A DNA stretch of 18,721 nucleotides, from contig JAQUNU010000010.1 of the NCBI GenBank assembly GCA_028717445.1, positions 1 through 18,721 on the forward strand. The letters run 5' to 3'. Below, one piece after another: positions 14,822 to 18,721 of the stretch (position 1 is the stretch's first letter; every line of letters begins with the position of its first letter). The DNA comes from Candidatus Portnoyibacteriota bacterium (lineage in GTDB: Bacteria > Patescibacteriota > Minisyncoccia > Portnoybacterales > GWB1-42-6). The notes beneath the pieces were generated by a model. It was given only the letters and a program-made list of their open reading frames with translations, did no database searches and was not told the DNA's origin. The position numbers and the translations under genes were made by a program.

Positions 14822-15137
14822 AATTATTTTTTTCCGATCCCCCTTCTCCGGTTAAATATTTTGGATTTGCTTCAATTTCAATCTGAATTTGATTGATCTT
14901 TTCCTGGGTCATTTCTTCGTTCTTGATTCTTTCCTCGATTTTATCAAGTTTTTCGATAGCATCCATCAACAAACCAATTTTATCGGCATCTGCCTTATTA
15001 ATGGATTTATTAATTTCATTCTCCAAAAATATTTTATTCCCCTCTCTAATTTCATTTAAATATTCACGAAGCAGACGCACCCTTTCTTCCATTTGTCCGC
15101 CTTCTTGATTAATGATTAATTTTTTCTCATTTTCCAT
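14802..15137 (-). CDS. Small coiled-coil protein of unknown function
   Basis: A 111-residue, very charged protein, predicted almost entirely helical. Heptad-like hydrophobic spacing is seen through MEERVRLLREYLNEI and LLMDAIEKLDKIEERIK, and the C-terminal end (EGGSEKNNYDAFFK) is disordered. There are no Cys, membrane segment or signal peptide. The ATG at 15137 has no ribosome site. An internal ATG at 15092, beginning MEERVRLL, has GAAGGCGGA upstream and may be the true start. The gene overlaps the DEDDh exonuclease start by 20 bases, so the two are probably translated together. I recognise no family; an accessory or dimerisation role for the exonuclease is speculation. Confidence 0.65.
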   Translation of the reverse strand: MENEKKLIINQEGGQMEERVRLLREYLNEIREGNKIFLENEINKSINKADADKIGLLMDAIEKLDKIEERIKNEEMTQEKINQIQIEIEANPKYLTGEGGSEKNNYDAFFK

Positions 15138-15164
15138 TGATTTAATTTTTTAAAAATTTAATTC

Positions 15165-15503
15165 TTAATCATAAATTTCATTAAATTTATCTCTAATGAT
15201 TGAAAGCTCTTCTCTAAATTTTTTCGTTTCATTGCCGCTTCTTGCAGCCGCTTCGTCTATTTCCCGATAAAGCGCCTCTAGGCCATCAACTTCTTCTTTC
15301 AGGGAATAAATTAACTCCAAATTTTTGTCCGGCTTTTCAAATTCATTATACAATTGCCTTCTCTTTTCTTTTTGAAACTGCCTAATTTCATCAGCCAAAA
15401 GATCCGCTTCTTTCTGGCATTCTTCCTTCTGTTTTTCAAAATTCATTTCTCTTATCTCTTTTCCTCGCCCGATCGGCACGACCTTGTTGTCAAAATTTTC
15501 CAT
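15165..15503 (-). CDS. Small coiled-coil protein of unknown function
   Basis: A 112-residue charged, helical protein. A short N-terminal strand (DNKVVPIGRGKEI) precedes two long helices with coiled-coil spacing: EKQKEECQKEADLLADEIRQ, then KEEVDGLEALYREIDEAAARS and onward to FREELSIIRDKFNEIYD. A helical hairpin is plausible. I chose the ATG at 15503, which has GGATG about 9 bases upstream. An in-frame TTG at 15518 would add MDEKN but abuts a GAAGGG with no spacing. The gene lies 27 bases upstream of the 111-residue coiled-coil protein and is similar to it in style but not clearly homologous. No function can be assigned. Confidence 0.65.
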   Translation of the reverse strand: MENFDNKVVPIGRGKEIREMNFEKQKEECQKEADLLADEIRQFQKEKRRQLYNEFEKPDKNLELIYSLKEEVDGLEALYREIDEAAARSGNETKKFREELSIIRDKFNEIYD

Positions 15504-15552
15504 ATTTTTTTCATCCAACCCTTCTCTTATTTTAAGAAAAAGGCGAGGTGAA

Positions 15553-16131
15553 TTAATATTTTAAACTTTTTATTTTTTTCACAATCTCCGGAAAATTTTC
15601 TTGATTAAAATGTTCGCGGTTTTTGAAAATGACCAGCTCCGCTTCGGGCAAAAGATTTTTATACTTCCTGGCTTCAGAAATCGGCACAATCGGATCATCC
15701 TGGCTATGATAAATGAAGATCCTGCCCGCCTGTTTTGACATTTTATCAAGATTTTTCGGCAATTCAAAATTAACATATCCACACGGCGCGGCAATCAAAA
15801 AAACAGCCATAATTTTTTTTGGGAATTTATTTTCCGACAAATACTTGGCCAAAAATATACCTCCCAAAGAATGACCTAACAAAATTATATTATCCCGCAG
15901 ATAAGGGAAATACTTCTCAAACCAGATCTTCCATTCATTGAATTTGGCGTTCATCAGATTTGGCATCTTGGGCGCGAGCACCTCGAATTTCTTGCCCAAA
16001 GTCACGGGCAATTTCGCCTTCCATTTTTCGCTCCAATAAATATCTATCTTAAGATTTTTCAAATAAGCCAAATATTCCTTTTGATTTTTGAACGCATTTC
16101 CTCCATGGATGACTAAAATTTGTTTTTTCAT
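15553..16131 (-). CDS. RBBP9/YdeN-like alpha/beta hydrolase
   Basis: A 192-residue serine hydrolase of the RBBP9/YdeN type, close to the usual length of about 190. Residues 1-12 form the first strand and oxyanion loop (KKQILVIHGGNA). The nucleophile elbow is GHSLGG with S88, the acid is D145 or D146 in SQDDPIVP, and the catalytic histidine is H174 in NREHFNQ. The triad is complete. The natural substrate is unknown for most relatives, which are classed as esterases or lipases. I chose the ATG at 16131 because the family begins right before the IHGG strand; an in-frame GTG at 16161 would add ten untypical residues. A predicted promoter of the duplicated module lies about 75 bases upstream. Confidence 0.88.
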   Translation of the reverse strand: MKKQILVIHGGNAFKNQKEYLAYLKNLKIDIYWSEKWKAKLPVTLGKKFEVLAPKMPNLMNAKFNEWKIWFEKYFPYLRDNIILLGHSLGGIFLAKYLSENKFPKKIMAVFLIAAPCGYVNFELPKNLDKMSKQAGRIFIYHSQDDPIVPISEARKYKNLLPEAELVIFKNREHFNQENFPEIVKKIKSLKY

Positions 16132-16205
16132 ATATTTTATAAATAATATTTCCACCCCCACTTGCCAGGATTTTGTTTTCCGACAGTCTTCGACAATTTT
16201 CTTTC

Positions 16206-16235
16206 ATTCTACACCCCTTTTTTCCCAAAAAACAA
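16206..16235 (-). promoter_or_regulatory. Predicted promoter of the hydrolase gene (module copy 1)
   Basis: On the minus strand, TTGTTT (16235-16230), an 18-base spacer and TAGAAT (16211-16206). The same boxes at the same spacing recur in the second copy near 16875, which supports them. A conserved TTGACG sits 42 bases upstream of the -10 box. Confidence 0.6.
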
Positions 16236-16264
16236 GTCACGGGCGCGGTTTTGCGTCAAAGAGA

Positions 16265-16291
16265 AAAGGCCGGGCGAAAGGCTCGGCCTTT
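16265..16291 (-). terminator. Intrinsic terminator after the split small membrane-protein gene (module copy 1)
   Basis: An 11-bp stem, AAAGGCCGGGC / GGCTCGGCCTTT with one G-T pair and a short GAAAG loop. On the minus strand it is followed by TTTTCTCTTT. It lies 29 bases after the TGA at 16320-16322. Confidence 0.8.
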
Positions 16292-16319
16292 AATTCAGGT
16301 AATCTGATATGAAATTATC

Positions 16320-16478
16320 TCATGGTCTGGGATTCTTTCCCACAAAAGATTTTTCCGGCGGCTTCGTGGCCTTTTCCGCTTCTTTGGCCACGCGATTGAT
16401 TCCGGCAAAAATCACTTTCATGGCAAAAACGGCCAGCCCCACGCCCACAAAAAACGCTTTTTTTAACTTTTCCTGCAC
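16320..16478 (-). CDS. Membrane-helix C-terminal segment in the -1 frame (second half of a split gene)
   Basis: This frame encodes a plausible protein segment. It holds a hydrophobic helix (AFFVGVGLAVFAMKVIFAGI) followed by a charged tail (NRVAKEAEKATKPPEK) ending at TGA 16320-16322. The frame is open back to about 16548, through WLSDKSEAVQEKLKK, with no ATG before the coding-like stretch. It therefore looks like the C-terminal half of the 16463-16786 gene, displaced by one base. Joined at 16517 the product would be 155 residues: a soluble helical N-terminus plus a membrane anchor. Alternatively a GTG at 16478, with GGAGG only 2 bases upstream, could start a separate 52-residue coupled protein. 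I favour the split-gene reading. Confidence 0.5.
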   Translation of the reverse strand: MQEKLKKAFFVGVGLAVFAMKVIFAGINRVAKEAEKATKPPEKSFVGKNPRP

Positions 16479-16786
16479 CGCCTCCGATTTATCTGAAAGC
16501 CATTCCGGCCTTGTCTCGGGCCCGCTTTCCCATTTTCCACCCAGAAATCATTCAAATATTTTTCAAACACTTTTTTGGCGCGGGTAAAGCACTCTAATTC
16601 CCTGGTTCCTAAAAAGTCTTTTCTCGCCTTCTTGCACAGGCGGATAGCGCGGATAAAATCATCCAAGTTTGGACAAGCCGCCAATCTTTCAAACAACCTG
16701 CTGCCTTCCGGAAGAAATTTCTTAATCCTGGCGGCAACCTCCCCCAATTCGCTCGCTGGAGCCATGTTAACAAGATCAAGCATCAT
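16463..16786 (-). CDS. Small helical protein of unknown function, probably frameshifted near its end
   Basis: In the zero frame this gives 107 residues. AGGAGG (16796-16791) precedes two adjacent ATG codons at 16786 and 16783, so a longer in-frame extension to 16840 is unlikely. Residues 1-90 look like a genuine helical protein (ELGEVAARIKKFLPEGSRLF, CPNLDDFIRAIRLCKKARKD, FEKYLNDFWVENG). The last 17 residues are Arg/Gln-rich and implausible (GRNGFQINRRRCRKS). The -1 frame from 16517 instead continues into a sensible membrane-anchored C-terminus. No known family. It has its own predicted promoter in module copy 2 and a terminator after the second half. Confidence 0.6.
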   Translation of the reverse strand: MMLDLVNMAPASELGEVAARIKKFLPEGSRLFERLAACPNLDDFIRAIRLCKKARKDFLGTRELECFTRAKKVFEKYLNDFWVENGKAGPRQGRNGFQINRRRCRKS

Positions 16787-16874
16787 AGAACCTCCTTCCC
16801 AAAAGAACCTGCTTGAATTACAGATCTTACGAACAATCAATTTCCGATAGAAAAAAGAGGTTACATTTATTTAT

Positions 16875-16904
16875 ATTCTACACCCTTTTTTACCCCGAAA
16901 ACAA
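16875..16904 (-). promoter_or_regulatory. Predicted promoter of the split small gene (module copy 2)
   Basis: On the minus strand, TTGTTT (16904-16899), an 18-base spacer and TAGAAT (16880-16875), exactly as in copy 1. The predicted start near 16868 leaves a leader of about 80 bases ending in a strong ribosome site. Confidence 0.6.
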
Positions 16905-16933
16905 GCGATGAGAGAGATTTTGCGTCAAAAAGA

Positions 16934-16958
16934 AAGACCGGGCGTTTTGCCCGGCCTT
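16934..16958 (-). terminator. Intrinsic terminator after the 104-residue orphan gene (module copy 2)
   Basis: CCGGGC / GCCCGG with a GTTTT loop, extended by AAG/CTT across one A-C mismatch, then TTTCTTTTT on the minus strand. It starts 16 bases after the stop of the 16975-17289 gene. Confidence 0.8.
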
Positions 16959-16974
16959 GAAAAATTTTGACACG

Positions 16975-17289
16975 TCAACCTTCGATTCGCCGCTGATGCT
17001 CCTCCATGACTTTTATGGTCAGCCCGCTTGCTTTTTCCGGCGCTTTGTCTGCCAACTGATCCACAAGACACCGGATCGCGCCCCAGACCGCCTGGTCATC
17101 ATACCAACCGGGCAGTTTCGCGATTTCCCTGGCTCTTTGAAAATCATCAATCAGACCAGGGATTTTATCCGGATCAAAGCTTATTCCCGGATAATTCATT
17201 TCAACGACCGCGGCCAGAGGCACGAGATTTTTTTTGGGATTTTCCCTTAATCTTCTTGAAAAAAATTCTTCGACAGATATCCAAGGCAT
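16975..17289 (-). CDS. Small orphan protein, 104 residues
   Basis: I recognise no family. The ATG at 17289 is preceded by AGGAGG with optimal spacing, so translation is likely. The protein is soluble and mainly helical (VEEFFSRRLRENPKK, LIDDFQRAREIAKL, DQAVWGAIRCLVDQLADKAP, IKVMEEHQRR), with a short Pro/Gly-rich middle (NYPGISFDPDKIPG). It has a single Cys and neither a signal peptide nor a membrane segment. Gene order is 17486-17695, 17311-17457, this gene, then a terminator, all on the minus strand with gaps under 30 bases. The three therefore probably form one transcript of small proteins. No function can be proposed from sequence. Confidence 0.7.
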   Translation of the reverse strand: MPWISVEEFFSRRLRENPKKNLVPLAAVVEMNYPGISFDPDKIPGLIDDFQRAREIAKLPGWYDDQAVWGAIRCLVDQLADKAPEKASGLTIKVMEEHQRRIEG

Positions 17290-17310
17290 ACCACCCTCCT
17301 GTTCAAAAAA

Positions 17311-17457
17311 TCATTCTTCACAAGGCCATTTCGGCAATATCCGTTTTCGCTGAATTGACGATTTTCTGCCCCTTATCTCTTTTTCGCCCTCTTTGGGTTT
17401 TTCGATTGCGCGGCCTGGCCCTTCTTGAAAAACATCCTTCTTTCTGGTCTTCGCCAT
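17311..17457 (-). CDS. Very small basic protein, 48 residues
   Basis: Begins MAKTRKKDVFQEG and ends RILPKWPCEE; rich in Lys, Arg and Glu and probably disordered. The ATG at 17457 has GGAGG 8 bases upstream, much better than the longer in-frame extension to 17625, which overlaps the preceding gene in another frame. It is flanked by two other small genes with equally strong ribosome sites and short gaps (28 and 21 bases). Composition suggests a nucleic-acid-binding or ribosome-associated peptide, but there is no motif to support this. A family could not be recognised. Confidence 0.55.
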   Translation of the reverse strand: MAKTRKKDVFQEGPGRAIEKPKEGEKEIRGRKSSIQRKRILPKWPCEE

Positions 17458-17485
17458 GAATATTTCCTCCGTATTCATCAAAAGA

Positions 17486-17695
17486 TTATTTCTTAAAAAA
17501 TACGCCCAGCGTGCCTTTTTCTTTAGACTTTTTAATAGCAGCCAAGGCCTTTTTTCGCTTCGCTTTTCTGGCGATCTCTGCCGCGCGTTCCCGGGCCTCT
17601 TCCGCGGTGTAGCCGCGTTCTTCAATTAGATTTTCAATTATTTGTCTAAACACCTCCTCGCTAAAAATCGGATCAGGAAATCTAAATCTTCTCAT
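17486..17695 (-). CDS. Small helical basic protein, 69 residues
   Basis: Starts at ATG 17695 with AAGGAGG 5 bases upstream. The N-terminal half is an amphipathic helix (SEEVFRQIIENLIEERGY), followed by an Ala/Glu/Arg helix (TAEEARERAAEIARKAKRKKA) and a Lys-rich tail ending GVFFKK. The pattern RGYTAEEARERAAEIA looks like a small helix-turn-helix-free bundle. I cannot name a family. It is the first gene of the small-protein transcript that runs to the terminator at 16934-16958. The 108 bases between it and the tRNA hold only a hairpin and weak promoter-like AT boxes. Function unknown. Confidence 0.65.
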   Translation of the reverse strand: MRRFRFPDPIFSEEVFRQIIENLIEERGYTAEEARERAAEIARKAKRKKALAAIKKSKEKGTLGVFFKK

Positions 17696-17771
17696 TTGCG
17701 CCTCCTTGCGATTATTATTTTATGAACAAATTTCGCTTCAATCTGCCAAAGTCAGAGTTTGAGTCGAGCCG

Positions 17772-17787
17772 GCGCTCTGATGAGCGC
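17772..17787. other. Perfect short hairpin downstream of tRNA-Gln
   Basis: GCGCTC / GAGCGC with a TGAT loop, 16 bases past the 3' end of the tRNA on the minus strand. There is no T-tract, so it is not a classical terminator. It may be a processing or 3'-end stabilising structure for the dnaX-tRNA transcript, or chance. Confidence 0.35.
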
Positions 17788-17803
17788 AAAGCGCGAAGAA
17801 AGG

Positions 17804-17875
17804 CTGGGGAGGTAGGGATCGAACCTACGAATGGGGGCTTCAAAGGCCCCTGCCTTACCACTTGGCTACTCCCCA
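17804..17875 (-). tRNA. tRNA-Gln (anticodon UUG)
   Basis: A complete 72-base cloverleaf including the discriminator. The acceptor stem is TGGGGAG / CTCCCCA (7 bp), the D stem GCC / GGC with an AAGTGGTAA loop, the anticodon stem GGGGC / GCCCC with loop CTTTGAA, and the T stem GTAGG / CCTAC with TTCGATC. The anticodon TTG is at 17843-17841 and reads CAA. The weak U1-A72 pair is typical of glutamine tRNAs. CCA is not encoded (CCT follows the discriminator G). It begins 10 bases after the dnaX stop, so it is probably co-transcribed with dnaX. Confidence 0.95.
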
Positions 17876-17885
17876 TTATTTCTTA

Positions 17886-18721
17886 TTAGCCGATCAATTC
17901 AACCACCGCTAATTCAAGCGGCAATTGCGGGAAAACCGAGGATTTGACTTGATTTTCGGCTTCAATGAACAACTTTAGCATTTTTATCATTTCTATGGAA
18001 GAGAAACGGCTTCCTTGCTCAACTATCTTTTTCAACTGTTCATCCGTCAATTCCGGCGCGATCAGAGATCTGAATTCATTCAAACTATTTCCGGCTGATT
18101 TCAAAATCATCATTTTCCGCAGATAATTAATGAGTGATTTGGTGAATTGGCCCATATCATACCCCTCTTCCACTATTTTATTAATGAAAGCGATCGCGCC
18201 AGCGGGATTTTTTTGAATAAGATAATCAATTGTATTCACGACCGAAGAAATATCAACTGTGCCCAAGATGGTTTTGACTTCTTCCAAGGTTATTTCTCTA
18301 TCTTCCATGGCCATCACCTGGCCGAGCAAAGATTCGGCGTCGCGCAAAACTCCGTCGGCATTCAAGGCAATAAGCTCCAGGGCTTGCTGGTTTATCTTAA
18401 TCTTTTCCTGGCCGGCGATGAATTTTAATCGGCCGACAATATCGGCCAAAATGAATTTATGAAAATCGAATCTCTGACACCGCGAAATGATGGTCTGCGG
18501 CATTTTATGAATCTCGGTCGTGGCCAGAATAAAAACGACATGAGAAGGCGGCTCCTCCAGGGTTTTAAGCAAGGCGTTAAAAGCTTCACGAGTTAGCATG
18601 TGCACCTCGTCAATGATAAAAACCTTATATCTGAGCCGGGCGGACTGAATCTAATTCCATCGCGCAGTTCCCGAATCTCATCAATGCCGCGATTTGAAGC
18701 GGCGTCAATTTCCATCAGATC
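17886..18721 (-). CDS. dnaX: DNA polymerase III gamma/tau subunit, 5'-partial, with an apparent frameshift
   Basis: The clamp-loader ATPase subunit that loads the sliding clamp during replication. The N-terminus with Walker A lies beyond the right edge. From 18721 to about 18645 one frame reads EIDAASNRGIDEIRELRDGIRFSP. From about 18640 a second frame reads ARLRYKVFIIDEVHML (Walker B/DExx) and continues with REAFNALLKTLEEPP, sensor FILATTEIHKMP and the SRC arginine finger, then the lid and domain III. The frames join in normal DnaX order if one base is restored near 18636-18644; the second frame has an in-frame TAG just upstream. The protein ends soon after domain III (ELAVVELIG), so no tau-type extension is present. 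Indel or assembly error are both possible. Confidence 0.93.

Larger units (their letters stand above)
16206..16291 (-). repeat. Duplicated terminator-plus-promoter module, copy 1
   Basis: Aligns without gaps to 16875-16958: hairpin, TTTTGCGTCAA (plus-strand view), 12 variable bases, CTTGTTTT and the TAGAAT box all sit at the same distances. In the 31 bases nearest the -10 box only four differ. Confidence 0.8.
16875..16958 (-). repeat. Duplicated terminator-plus-promoter module, copy 2
   Basis: Gapless partner of 16206-16291. The most diverged part is a 12-base block upstream of the -35 box (5 of 12 match) and the hairpin loop, as expected if the boxes and stem are under selection. Confidence 0.8.

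Noticed and set aside
16206..16958. Repeated hairpin modules considered as integron attC-like cassette sites
   Set aside because: The hairpins end in T runs like terminators, the conserved part matches promoter boxes, and no integrase or attC core sites are visible. Only two copies exist here.
17311..17625. A longer 104-residue minus-strand ORF
   Set aside because: Its first half overlaps the 69-residue gene in another frame and has very basic, low-complexity composition. The internal ATG at 17457 has a proper ribosome site, so only 17311-17457 is called.
18600..18721. Programmed dnaX frameshifting as in Escherichia coli
   Set aside because: The known slippery site lies near the end of the gamma-coding part and uses an A-rich heptamer. 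The break here is within the ATPase domain, before Walker B, and has no such heptamer.
1..18721. CRISPR arrays, restriction or toxin-antitoxin systems, rRNA genes
   Set aside because: No regularly spaced short repeats, no recognisable nuclease-methylase or toxin-antitoxin pair and no rRNA sequence were seen. The small-gene island has no recognisable toxin motif.

Overview
The window looks like chromosomal DNA of an uncultured, small-genome bacterium, most likely of the Candidate Phyla Radiation (Patescibacteria, Parcubacteria-like). This is inferred from protein style: short secreted proteins carrying GW(x)W-type repeats and an Ig-like Cys pair, many small orphan proteins, tightly packed co-oriented genes, and frequent absence of Shine-Dalgarno sites. 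The standard stop codons are used. Almost everything is on the minus strand. The exceptions are a truncated glycosyltransferase at the left edge and one 51-residue secreted peptide.

Layout from left to right. At 1-3.7 kb there are three GT4-type glycosyltransferases: one plus-strand and partial, and two minus-strand in an operon behind a slipin/SPFH membrane protein with a consensus promoter. At 3.7-3.95 kb a small secreted peptide ORF runs into a bidirectional terminator. At 3.95-5.9 kb lies the ribosome-associated GTPase typA/bipA, whose leader holds an attenuator-like hairpin. At 6.0-9.3 kb is a secreted/surface-protein operon: a fibronectin-III protein, a membrane-anchored repeat protein, and three tandem paralogues that share an N-terminal cassette and stepwise gain a thrombospondin type-1 repeat and a Cys-rich tail.

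At 9.4-15.5 kb is a long co-oriented block. It holds a DEDDy exonuclease, two complete ABC-2 exporters (ATPase plus permease) around a Cys4 protein of unknown function, a DEDDh exonuclease, and two coiled-coil orphans. At 15.5-16.1 kb is an RBBP9/YdeN-like hydrolase.

At 16.2-17.7 kb is an island of very small orphan genes. Most have strong Shine-Dalgarno sites. Two copies of the same terminator-plus-promoter module punctuate the island, and one gene there is apparently split by a -1 frameshift. At 17.8-18.7 kb are tRNA-Gln(UUG) and the partial gene dnaX, which carries an apparent one-base deletion.

The most interesting regions are the mosaic surface-protein paralogues, the duplicated regulatory module with its small genes, the frameshift at a GGGCCCG heptamer, the bipA leader, and the Cys4 protein embedded between two exporters. 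No CRISPR array, insertion sequence, integrase or restriction system is visible.
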